Part shown: one piece after another, positions 1-6,243 of the stretch | How positions within the stretch are numbered: the first letter of the stretch is position 1 | Layout: every line of letters begins with the position of its first letter | From: Prolixibacteraceae bacterium | Lineage (GTDB): Bacteria > Bacteroidota > Bacteroidia > Bacteroidales > Prolixibacteraceae | NCBI GenBank assembly: GCA_016930735.1 | Contig: JAFGGF010000443.1 | Coordinates: forward strand, 1-7,008 | Length of the DNA stretch: 7,008 nucleotides | Direction: 5' to 3' | Program-made: the position numbers and the translations under genes | Notes under the pieces: model-generated | Database searches by the model: none | The model's input: only the letters and a program-made list of their open reading frames with translations | Told to the model about the DNA's origin: nothing

Positions 1-887
1 CTTAATTCCGGGACATTCCTCTGATTCAGGGTTAACCTTAATTCATTGTCAACCAGGTCTAGTATAAAATCAGGGACAATATGCTGGTTGGCTTTGTTTA
101 ACGGATTGCTGTAAGAACTTCCAGGTTTTGGATTAAGTTTTAATATCTCGTCAATAGCTTCTTTAAGTTGCTCATCGCTTAATTCAAGTTTACGTTGAAT
201 TTTTTCGTAATGCTTTTTTGTAAATTCGTCGTAATAATCTTTAATGATAAAAATTGCGATTTCCACCGCAGGCCCTTTTTTCCTTTTTAACTGCAATAGT
301 AAGCATTCCTGAAGGTTCCTTGCACCTACTCCGGGGGGGTCAAAATCGTGGATAATCTTTAAAATTGTGTCCAGTTCTGCAACTTCAACATCCATATTCT
401 GGCTAAAAGCAAGGTCGTCGCTGATCGATATTAAATCGCGCCTTAAATATCCATCTTCATCGATGTTCCCGATAATAAATTCGGAAAGTGTTTTCTGGTA
501 TTCCGACAAATAAGCCATTCCCAGTTGTTCGTCGAGGAATTCATGGAATGATTTTCCAATCGAGAACGGAATATCGATGTTTTTATCATCGGGGGAATAG
601 TTTTTTACATTTAGTTTATAAGTAGGAATTTCTTCATCATTAAAATAATCATCGAGTGTAAATTCTTCATTATCGGCATCTTCATCTGAACGCAGTTCGG
701 GAGCTTCTCCCTCTTCTTCTGTAGATGGATTGTCGCTGGCTAATTCAAGGACCGGATTTTCCTCCAGTTCTTTTTTAATCCGTTGTTCCAGTTGCATGGT
801 TGGAATTTCCAACAGTTTTATTACCTGAATCTGCTGCGGAGACAGTTTCTGTAATAATTTCTGCTGTAATGTTAACTTTTGTTCCAT
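1..887 (-). CDS. rpoN: RNA polymerase sigma-54 factor RpoN (N-terminal part, cut by window edge)
   Basis: This is the alternative sigma factor that directs RNA polymerase to -24/-12 promoters and needs an AAA+ activator to open DNA. The first 295 codons are visible; the frame stays open to base 1. Residues 1-50 are the glutamine/leucine-rich region I that contacts the activator (LTLQQKLLQKLSPQQIQVIK, then ELEENPVLE). Residues 55-90 are the acidic region II, rich in E and D. From about 105 the core-binding domain begins, with the family signatures DPPGVGARNLQECL (183-196) and LNPKPG (251-256). The DNA-binding helix-turn-helix and the RpoN box would lie beyond the window. The ATG at 887 is preceded in frame by a nearby TGA with no other ATG between, so the start is firm. 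The gene lies 77 bases downstream of asnS on the same strand, an order I recall from other Bacteroidota. A TAnnTTTG box in the gap suggests it may also have its own promoter. Identification is very secure. Confidence 0.96.
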   Translation of the reverse strand, partial: MEQKLTLQQKLLQKLSPQQIQVIKLLEIPTMQLEQRIKKELEENPVLELASDNPSTEEEGEAPELRSDEDADNEEFTLDDYFNDEEIPTYKLNVKNYSPDDKNIDIPFSIGKSFHEFLDEQLGMAYLSEYQKTLSEFIIGNIDEDGYLRRDLISISDDLAFSQNMDVEVAELDTILKIIHDFDPPGVGARNLQECLLLQLKRKKGPAVEIAIFIIKDYYDEFTKKHYEKIQRKLELSDEQLKEAIDEILKLNPKPGSSYSNPLNKANQHIVPDFILDLVDNELRLTLNQRNVPEL

Positions 888-909
888 TCCATGAAAAAAA
901 CACTGCCAT

Positions 910-917
910 CAAATTTA
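910..917 (-). promoter_or_regulatory. Putative -7 box for rpoN
   Basis: On the minus strand this reads TAAATTTG, a full match to the Bacteroidota -7 consensus TAnnTTTG. It ends 22 bases before the rpoN ATG, which would give a short leader. No convincing TTTG -33 element lies at the usual 17-23 base distance; a TTTG 9 bases upstream is too close. It could let rpoN be transcribed independently of asnS. Confidence 0.35.
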
Positions 918-964
918 GTATTTTTTCAAAAACGATGAATATTAAGTTTTCAACCGGGGAGTAT

Positions 965-2401
965 TTAAAACTCGGCATTTTTAGGAGCACGCGGGAATGG
1001 AATAACATCGCGGATATTCCCCATCCCGGTAACAAACTGGACAAACCTTTCAAAACCCAGTCCGAAACCACTGTGAGGTACGGTCCCAAACCTTCTTGTG
1101 TCGAGGTACCACCACATTTCATCAGCCGGGATGTTCATTTCCTGCATTCTTCCAAGCAGTTTTTCATAATCTTCCTCACGCTGTGAACCACCGATTATTT
1201 CACCAATCTGCGGGAATAAAACATCCATTGCCCTGACAGTTTTATTGTCATCGTTCAGCTTCATATAAAAGGCTTTGATGTCTTTTGGATAATCAACCAG
1301 TATCACCGGGCGTTTGAAATGTTTTTCAACAAGGTAACGTTCGTGTTCGCTCTGCAGGTCAATTCCCCATTCAACAGGGAATTCAAATTTATTTGTTTTA
1401 TAATATTTTGAATTTTTCAGGATTTCAATTGCTTCAGTGTAAGTACAACGGACAAAATCGTTTTCCACAACAAATCTGAGTTTTTCAATCAATTCCATCG
1501 ACCTTTGATCCTGTGGTTTGTTTTTTTCTTCCTGCACCAGCCGGTTTGCAAGAAACTGAAGGTCATCCATACAATTGTCCAGAGCATATCTGATCAGGCT
1601 CTTAAGAAAATCTTCGGCAAGGTCCATATTATCGGTAAGGTCGTAAAATGCCATTTCAGGTTCAATCATCCAGAATTCAGACAAATGCCTGGTAGTATTT
1701 GAATTTTCAGCACGGAACGTTGGACCAAAAGTATAAATTTCACCTAATGCTGTTGCTCCGAGTTCACCTTCCAGCTGACCGGAAACAGTCAGGTTTGTTG
1801 CCCTCCCGAAAAAATCCTTTGAGAAATCAATATTTCCTTCCTCGGTTAATGGCGGTGTTTTTGGGTCAAGAGTTGACACCCTGAACATCTGGCCGGCGCC
1901 TTCAGCGTCGGATGCGGTAATAATCGGGGTATGCATGTAATAAAAACCCTTATCATTAAAATACTTGTGAATAGCAAAAGCCATTGCATGCCTGACACGA
2001 AAAATGGCACCAAAAGTATTTGTGCGGAAACGAAGGTGTGCATTTTCACGAAGGAATTCAAGGGTATGGCGTTTTGGTTGCATCGGGAATTTTTCAGGGT
2101 CGGCTTTTCCAAGTAATTCAATTTTACCTGCAATCAATTCAACAGCCTGCCCGCTTCCCTGCGAGTCAGCTAATTTTCCTGTCACTGCCAGTGAAGCACC
2201 TGTAGTAATATTCTTTAATAATTCTTCATCAAAATTTTCAACATTGGCTACAACCTGCAAATTATGAATTGTAGAACCATCATTCATCGCTATGAAATTG
2301 ACATTTTTACTGCCACGTTTGGTCCTTACCCAACCTTTGGCTACAACATCTTTTTCTCTTTCTTTTGAAACAAGGATTTCTTTGATCTTTAATCGTTCCA
2401 T
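965..2401 (-). CDS. asnS: Asparaginyl-tRNA synthetase (class II)
   Basis: It charges tRNA-Asn with asparagine using ATP, in the cytoplasm. The protein is 478 residues, close to the usual length for bacterial AsnRS. Residues 1-100 form the OB-fold anticodon-binding domain (GWVRTKRGSKNVNFIAMNDG, 23-42). The class II catalytic core follows: motif 1 around TPIITASDAEGAG (158-170), DFFGRATNLTVSGQLEGE (196-213), motif 2 at FRAENSNTTRHLSEFWMIEPE (229-249), GGSQRE (404-409), and motif 3 GFGLGFER (445-452), ending in IPFPRAPKNAEF. The asparagine-type motif 2 and C-terminus distinguish it from AspRS. Its ATG sits just after an AT-rich leader with a TAnnTTTG promoter box 45-52 bases upstream. It is divergent from era and upstream of rpoN on the same strand. 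Nothing is missing or broken. Confidence 0.98.
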   Translation of the reverse strand: MERLKIKEILVSKEREKDVVAKGWVRTKRGSKNVNFIAMNDGSTIHNLQVVANVENFDEELLKNITTGASLAVTGKLADSQGSGQAVELIAGKIELLGKADPEKFPMQPKRHTLEFLRENAHLRFRTNTFGAIFRVRHAMAFAIHKYFNDKGFYYMHTPIITASDAEGAGQMFRVSTLDPKTPPLTEEGNIDFSKDFFGRATNLTVSGQLEGELGATALGEIYTFGPTFRAENSNTTRHLSEFWMIEPEMAFYDLTDNMDLAEDFLKSLIRYALDNCMDDLQFLANRLVQEEKNKPQDQRSMELIEKLRFVVENDFVRCTYTEAIEILKNSKYYKTNKFEFPVEWGIDLQSEHERYLVEKHFKRPVILVDYPKDIKAFYMKLNDDNKTVRAMDVLFPQIGEIIGGSQREEDYEKLLGRMQEMNIPADEMWWYLDTRRFGTVPHSGFGLGFERFVQFVTGMGNIRDVIPFPRAPKNAEF

Positions 2402-2445
2402 TTTGCAGGTTTTTACTATGTTATTTGTATTAAAAATTAAGGTTA

Positions 2446-2475
2446 CAAAAGTACATTTTTATGCTGAAAAATAAA
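2446..2475 (-). promoter_or_regulatory. asnS: Putative Bacteroidota-type promoter for asnS
   Basis: On the minus strand the -7 box reads TACTTTTG (2446-2453), a full TAnnTTTG match. A TTTA (2472-2475) inside ATATTTAT lies 18 bases further upstream as a degenerate -33 element (consensus TTTG). The predicted transcript would start near 2440, giving a leader of about 40 bases. Motif and position are seen; activity is inferred. Confidence 0.5.
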
Positions 2476-2579
2476 TATTCAGGCTTTTTATTGAATTATA
2501 AAGTACTCATATTTAATATAAACCTTCCTGATTAAATACCTTTATTAAATCTTACCTTTTGTCAAATCAACCATTAATA

Positions 2580-2612
2580 TTTATAAATACTAAGCCAATT
2601 CGATTATCTTTG
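2580..2612 (+). promoter_or_regulatory. era: Putative Bacteroidota-type promoter for era-der
   Basis: The -7 box TATCTTTG (2605-2612) is a full TAnnTTTG match. A degenerate -33 TTTA (2580-2583) lies 21 bases upstream, again inside ATATTTAT. Transcription would start near 2618, leaving a leader of about 18 bases before the era ATG at 2636. No comparable box was found between era and der, so this promoter probably serves both genes. Confidence 0.5.
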
Positions 2613-2635
2613 CGCTGATTTTTAGCGGTTTGAAA

Positions 2636-3520
2636 ATGGCACATAAAGCAGGTTTTGTAAATATTATCGGGAATCCGAATGTAGGGAAATCAACCATAAT
2701 GAATGCAATGGTAGGGGAGAAAATTTCGATTATAACCTCGAAAATGCAAACCACAAGGCACCGGATAAAAGGGATAGTCAGTGGTGATGATTTCCAGATT
2801 GTTTACTCGGATACTCCCGGAATTTTAAAACCCAATTACAAACTGCAGGAGTCAATGTTAAAATTTGTCGATACAGCTTTACTTGATGCCGATATCATTC
2901 TTTATGTAACAGATGTTGTTGAAGATCCAAAGAAAAACGAAGATTATATTACTAAAATCCGCAAATCGAATATGCCGGTAATTGTATTACTGAATAAAAT
3001 CGACTTATCGGATCAGGAAAAGGTTTTGGAATTGTACGATTTTTGGACAAGAACTTTTCCCGGAGCAACAGTATTCCCTGTTTCTGCCCTTCGGAAATTT
3101 AACATTGCCCCGGTTTTCGACAGGATAATGGAATTGCTGCCCGAGGCTCCGGCATATTTCCCGAAAGATGAATTAACTGACCGGAACGAGCGGTTTTTTA
3201 TTCAGGAGATTATCCGTGAAAAAATCCTTTTATATTACCAAAAAGAAATCCCGTATTCAGTGGAAATCAATGTTGAAGAATTTGTGGAGGAAGAGGATTT
3301 AATAAAAATAAGGGCAATTATTTATGTAGCCCGCGAAAGTCAAAAAGGGATAATTATCGGGCATCAGGGGAAATCAATAAAAAAAGTAGGTTCTCAGGCA
3401 AGGAGAGATGCAGAAGAATTTTTTGGGAAGAAAATATTTTTTGACTTGTATGTTAAAGTAGCCAAAGACTGGCGTGATAAAGACGGGCAGTTAAAAAAGT
3501 TTGGATACGATAAATATTAG
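2636..3520 (+). CDS. era: GTPase Era, 30S ribosomal subunit maturation
   Basis: Era is a GTP-binding protein that associates with 16S rRNA near its 3' end and helps mature the 30S subunit. The protein is 294 residues, normal for the family. The GTPase domain shows G1 GNPNVGKS (12-19), switch I/G2 around TTRHRIKG (39-46), G3 DTPG (59-62), G4 NKID (120-123) and G5 VSAL (149-152). The C-terminal KH RNA-binding domain follows, with ERFFIQEIIREKIL (185-198), the loop IGHQGKSIKKVG (241-252) and the closing LYVKVAKDWRD (271-281). I chose the ATG at 2636 (MAHKAGF) because homologues begin at this point; an in-frame TTG at 2630 would add only two residues. It is divergent from asnS and followed by der on the same strand. 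The stop TAG is also the end of a 9-base repeat bordering the intergenic array. Confidence 0.98.
   Translation: MAHKAGFVNIIGNPNVGKSTIMNAMVGEKISIITSKMQTTRHRIKGIVSGDDFQIVYSDTPGILKPNYKLQESMLKFVDTALLDADIILYVTDVVEDPKKNEDYITKIRKSNMPVIVLLNKIDLSDQEKVLELYDFWTRTFPGATVFPVSALRKFNIAPVFDRIMELLPEAPAYFPKDELTDRNERFFIQEIIREKILLYYQKEIPYSVEINVEEFVEEEDLIKIRAIIYVARESQKGIIIGHQGKSIKKVGSQARRDAEEFFGKKIFFDLYVKVAKDWRDKDGQLKKFGYDKY
3512..3520 (+). repeat. Left copy of 9-base direct repeat AAATATTAG
   Basis: This perfect copy of AAATATTAG overlaps the last era codons and ends exactly on the G of the era TAG stop. The matching copy is at 3605-3613. The pair encloses exactly 84 bases of heptad-repeat DNA. It may be a target-site duplication or the footprint of slippage. 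Confidence 0.7.
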
Positions 3521-3604
3521 CATAGGGCATAGGGCATAGAGCTGAGAGAGAAGAGCAATGAGCAAGGAGCAAGTGGTGAATGACTGAGAGTTATGGAAAC
3601 AGAA
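3521..3604 (+). repeat. Degenerate 7-base tandem array, 12 units, between era and der
   Basis: The gap divides cleanly into twelve 7-base units starting at 3521. Examples are CATAGGG (units 1 and 2), CATAGAG (3), CTGAGAG (4 and 10), CAATGAG (6) and CAAGGAG (7). The consensus is near CAWRGAG, and the last three or so units are weak apart from unit 10. By my count 63 of the 84 plus-strand bases are purines. It holds no credible gene and no TAnnTTTG box. If era and der are co-transcribed it forms an intercistronic RNA spacer with little self-pairing. Its function is unknown. Confidence 0.75.
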
Positions 3605-3613
3605 AAATATTAG
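3605..3613 (+). repeat. Right copy of 9-base direct repeat AAATATTAG
   Basis: This is identical to 3512-3520 and ends one base before the der ATG at 3615. Deleting the 93 bases from one repeat start to the other would leave the era stop codon followed by a single T and then the der start codon. Confidence 0.7.
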
Positions 3614-3614
3614 T

Positions 3615-4925
3615 ATGAAAAGCAGGATTGTAGCAATTGTAGGAAGGCCAAACGTGGGGAAATCAACCCTTTTCAACAGGCTGACGGAAACCCGGAAAGC
3701 CATAGTTGATGAGGTTTCAGGTGTTACCCGCGACCGAAATTACGGGAAAGCCGAATGGAACGGGCTTGATTTTTCAGTGATCGACACCGGAGGTTATGTA
3801 GTTAATTCCGATGATGTATTTGAAGCTGAAATTAATAAACAGGTACAATTGGCTATGGACGAAGCAGATGCGATCCTGTTTATTGTTGATGTTGAATCGG
3901 GGATCACTGACCTGGATGATGCAATAGCTGCAATGCTCAGAAGGTCGAAAAAACAGGTGCAGGTGGTTGTTAACAAGGTAGATAACAATCAAAGGATCCT
4001 TGATGTGCATGAGTTTTACGGGCTGGGATTAGGTGAAATTTATAGTATTTCGGCAATGACCGGGAGCGGAACCGGTGAATTGCTCGACGACCTGGTTGCC
4101 ACTTTTCCTGAGGCAGAAGAGGAGGAGGAGGAACATGAACTCCCGTACCTGTCAGTAGTTGGCCGCCCCAACGTTGGTAAATCATCTTTTATAAATACTC
4201 TGATCGGTGAAGAAAGGAATATTGTGACCGATGTCGCCGGTACCACCCGTGACTCAATTCATACACGATACAATAAATTCGGGCACGACTTTGTAATAGT
4301 TGATACAGCAGGGCTCCGCAAAAAGGGGAAAGTGCATGAAGACCTCGAATTTTATTCCGTTTTACGTTCAATCAGAACCATTGAAAATTCGGATGTTTGC
4401 CTTCTAATGATCGATGCCACAAGAGGTGTTGAAGCACAGGATGTGAATATTTTTAACCTGATCGTAAAAAATAAAAAAGGCGTTGTTATCCTGATAAATA
4501 AGTGGGATCTGGTTGAAAAGGACAATTCCACAACCGGAAAATTTCAGAAAGAGATCAATGAGCGGATTGCCCCTTTTACAGATGTCCCGGTAATTTTTAT
4601 TTCGGCGCTTACAAAACAACGGGTTTTTAAAGCCCTTGAAATTGCAATGGAAGTTAATAAGTGCAGGAAAACACGAATTAAAACATCGGCATTGAATGAA
4701 ATTATTCTGAAAGCGGTTGAGGCTTATCCGCCACCGTCGGTTAAAGGGAAGTTTATTAAAATCAAATATGCAACCCAGTTGCCATCGCCAACTCCGGTCT
4801 TTGCATTGTTTGCCAACCTTCCACAGTACATTAAGGAACCTTACCGCAGATATATTGAGAACCAGATCAGGGAGAATTTTAATTTTTCAGGAGTACCGAT
4901 ACAGGTATATTTCAGGCAAAAATGA
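3615..4925 (+). CDS. der: Double-domain GTPase Der (EngA), 50S ribosome assembly
   Basis: Der is an essential GTPase with two tandem G domains that assists late assembly of the 50S ribosomal subunit. The protein is 436 residues, the usual size. G domain 1 shows GRPNVGKST (10-18), GVTRDR (36-41), DTGG (57-60), NKVD (120-123) and ISAM (145-148). An acidic linker with six consecutive glutamates follows (166-175). G domain 2 shows GRPNVGKSS (183-191), AGTTRD (208-213), DTAG (230-233), NKWD (295-298) and SAL (330-332). The C-terminal KH-like domain runs from about 350, with YPPPSVKGK (371-379) and a closing GVPIQVYFRQK (426-436). The ATG at 3615 gives the canonical short N-terminus before G1. It is most likely translated from the era transcript, since no promoter box was found in the 94-base gap. 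It converges on the next gene with 16 bases between stops. All GTPase motifs are intact. Confidence 0.98.
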   Translation: MKSRIVAIVGRPNVGKSTLFNRLTETRKAIVDEVSGVTRDRNYGKAEWNGLDFSVIDTGGYVVNSDDVFEAEINKQVQLAMDEADAILFIVDVESGITDLDDAIAAMLRRSKKQVQVVVNKVDNNQRILDVHEFYGLGLGEIYSISAMTGSGTGELLDDLVATFPEAEEEEEEHELPYLSVVGRPNVGKSSFINTLIGEERNIVTDVAGTTRDSIHTRYNKFGHDFVIVDTAGLRKKGKVHEDLEFYSVLRSIRTIENSDVCLLMIDATRGVEAQDVNIFNLIVKNKKGVVILINKWDLVEKDNSTTGKFQKEINERIAPFTDVPVIFISALTKQRVFKALEIAMEVNKCRKTRIKTSALNEIILKAVEAYPPPSVKGKFIKIKYATQLPSPTPVFALFANLPQYIKEPYRRYIENQIRENFNFSGVPIQVYFRQK

Positions 4926-4941
4926 CCCTGCTATCTGAATT

Positions 4942-6069
4942 TTACATAATCACTGGTGGTAAATAATCTTCAGGGAATGAATTTGCCGGATTATTGGCAG
5001 GAGACATTGGCCCGGCAATTAAAAAATTAAAGTCAGGGCTTATGCCATTTGACCTGATTTCAACAATACCTTTACCCGGATAAATATATGATACCTTATG
5101 ATGGTATTTGCTTTGAAGGTTATTTGTTGTGGTAGGATAGCCTTTTTTATCCGTATGAAAATTTACTGTCAGAAATTCACCTTCAATAATGTAATATTTT
5201 GAGTCTTTATTTGCATCCGGTAAATTATTTACCTGTTTAAAACCATTTGATTTAATATCATCAGGATATACTTCAATTATATATCCCTGTTTTTGAAGTT
5301 CCTGGTCATAAACGGCTTTTAAAAAATGCCTGTAAGATCCAAAATAATGTAAAAGCCTGTTTTTTTCATAAAGTGTTTTTATTTTATCAGAATAAGTTGG
5401 TATTGTATCAAAATAAAAATATCCCGTAATCAACATCATTTCGTTTCCTTCGTTTGAGTTTAAATTTAAACGGGGGCTATTAAACCTGTTTGCTTTATAA
5501 ATACAAAATTCTTTTAACAGCAGTTTTATTTTATAACCCAGCAAATAATTCATAATAATTAATGGTTCCTTTGAATAAGCAGTAAATTCAGTTTCAGTAC
5601 GATGAAAAATTAAAACAGAATCATTTAAAATTTTGATCTTGTTTTTGAAATTCGGTATAAACCGTGATTCAAAAAAACGGATGTTGTTTTTGCGATTGTT
5701 CTTTCCGGCTATTTTTACTTCACTAATTGGTTTAACATCAGGTTTTAACCGAATGTTTATTTTTCCGGTAACAGAATCAATTTTTTTAATAAAAGAATTG
5801 TATGAAACATGATGGGCAATAAGGGTAACCGGGAGATACATATAATGAAGTTCATATTCTCCGTTGTTATTTGTAGTGCATCCAATAGAAGTTCCTGATA
5901 TAAAAACTTCTACATTAGGGATTGGATTCCCGGTTTCAGAATCTGTAATGATTCCTGAAAATGTATTTTCATCAAAAGTGCCTGGAACATTCTGGGCAAA
6001 GGAAACCGATTCAAAAAGAATTATTAAAACCGGTATAATTAATGATGCAAAGTGGTTAAAGGACTTCAT
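4942..6069 (-). CDS. Secreted CarboxypepD_reg-like domain protein, function unknown
   Basis: This is a 375-residue exported protein. Residues 1-25 look like a signal peptide: a short basic start, a hydrophobic stretch (ASLIIPVLIILF, 8-19), then SFA followed by QN, a good signal peptidase I site. Residues 37-109 match the CarboxypepD_reg-like beta-sandwich (FSGIITDSETGNPIPNVEVF, then NNGEYEL). That domain is common at the N-terminus of Bacteroidota outer-membrane and surface proteins. The rest (about 130-375) is not a TonB receptor: there is no plug and the length is too short for a barrel. It has segments I recall from a Bacteroidota hypothetical family: SVLIFHRT (151-158), EPLIIMNYLLGYKIKLLLKEF (168-188) and YFGSYRHFLKAVYDQEL (242-258). 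No peptidase active site is visible, so it should not be called a carboxypeptidase. The gene looks visibly richer in A and T than asnS, era or der. It probably acts in the periplasm or at the cell surface; its role is unknown. Confidence 0.85.
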   Translation of the reverse strand: MKSFNHFASLIIPVLIILFESVSFAQNVPGTFDENTFSGIITDSETGNPIPNVEVFISGTSIGCTTNNNGEYELHYMYLPVTLIAHHVSYNSFIKKIDSVTGKINIRLKPDVKPISEVKIAGKNNRKNNIRFFESRFIPNFKNKIKILNDSVLIFHRTETEFTAYSKEPLIIMNYLLGYKIKLLLKEFCIYKANRFNSPRLNLNSNEGNEMMLITGYFYFDTIPTYSDKIKTLYEKNRLLHYFGSYRHFLKAVYDQELQKQGYIIEVYPDDIKSNGFKQVNNLPDANKDSKYYIIEGEFLTVNFHTDKKGYPTTTNNLQSKYHHKVSYIYPGKGIVEIRSNGISPDFNFLIAGPMSPANNPANSFPEDYLPPVIM

Positions 6070-6113
6070 TTCTGGCTAAATTATGAATTCCCGTACCTCA
6101 AGAATTATACCAT

Positions 6114-6121
6114 CAAATTTA
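6114..6121 (-). promoter_or_regulatory. Putative -7 box for the secreted-protein gene
   Basis: On the minus strand this reads TAAATTTG, the same octamer as the proposed rpoN box and a full TAnnTTTG match. It lies 44 bases before the ATG at 6069. No clear -33 TTTG is seen at the expected distance, so the call rests on the -7 match and position alone. Confidence 0.35.
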
Positions 6122-6197
6122 TAAAATTCAAACTTGTTGTGTGGATTAAATTATAAGGGACTAACAATAAATCATTTATAATAGATCCCCATCTCAG

Positions 6198-6240
6198 TCT
6201 TCCCCCATTTGGGGGAAGATGTCCAACAGACAAAAGGGGG
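6198..6240. repeat. REP-like palindromic element
   Basis: The core is a perfect inverted repeat: TCTTCCCCC (6198-6206), a 4-base ATTT loop, and GGGGGAAGA (6211-6219). A second small inverted repeat follows, TGTC (6220-6223) with GACA (6229-6232), then AAAAGGGGG (6232-6240), which can alternatively pair with CCCCCATTT at 6202-6210. The G/C-rich arms stand out from the AT-rich surroundings. It begins 3 bases after the oxidoreductase stop, so it falls in that gene's 3' UTR. It may block exonucleases or weaken read-through, but no T-tract follows the stem, so it is not a standard intrinsic terminator. I recall similar G5/C5 palindromes scattered in Bacteroidota genomes, which suggests a dispersed repeat; that is recollection, not a search. 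Confidence 0.65.
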
Positions 6241-6243
6241 CTG

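Noticed and set aside
775..1122. Minus-strand and plus-strand open frames across the rpoN-asnS gap
   Set aside because: They overlap the ends of two secure genes in other frames, show no domain or motif, and read as shadows.
1846..2267. Several short open frames on both strands within asnS
   Set aside because: All lie inside a complete, well-conserved asnS and carry no recognisable protein features.
2402..2635. Possible small RNA or leader gene between asnS and era
   Set aside because: The region is very AT-rich and accounted for by two promoters; no stable hairpin or conserved RNA motif was seen.
3558..3587. A 9-codon ATG-to-TGA frame inside the heptad array
   Set aside because: It arises from the repeat units themselves, is tiny, and has no supporting start signal.
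3521..3604. Possible CRISPR array
   Set aside because: The units are 7 bases and contiguous with no spacers, and no cas genes are nearby.
4926..4980. Imperfect hairpin at the der / secreted-protein convergent junction (CTGAA 4935-4939 with TTCAG 4969-4973; TTTAC with GTAAA inside)
   Set aside because: The stems are short and broken by unpaired bases, the loop is large, most of it lies in coding sequence, and there is no T-tract on either strand. It is not a supportable terminator.
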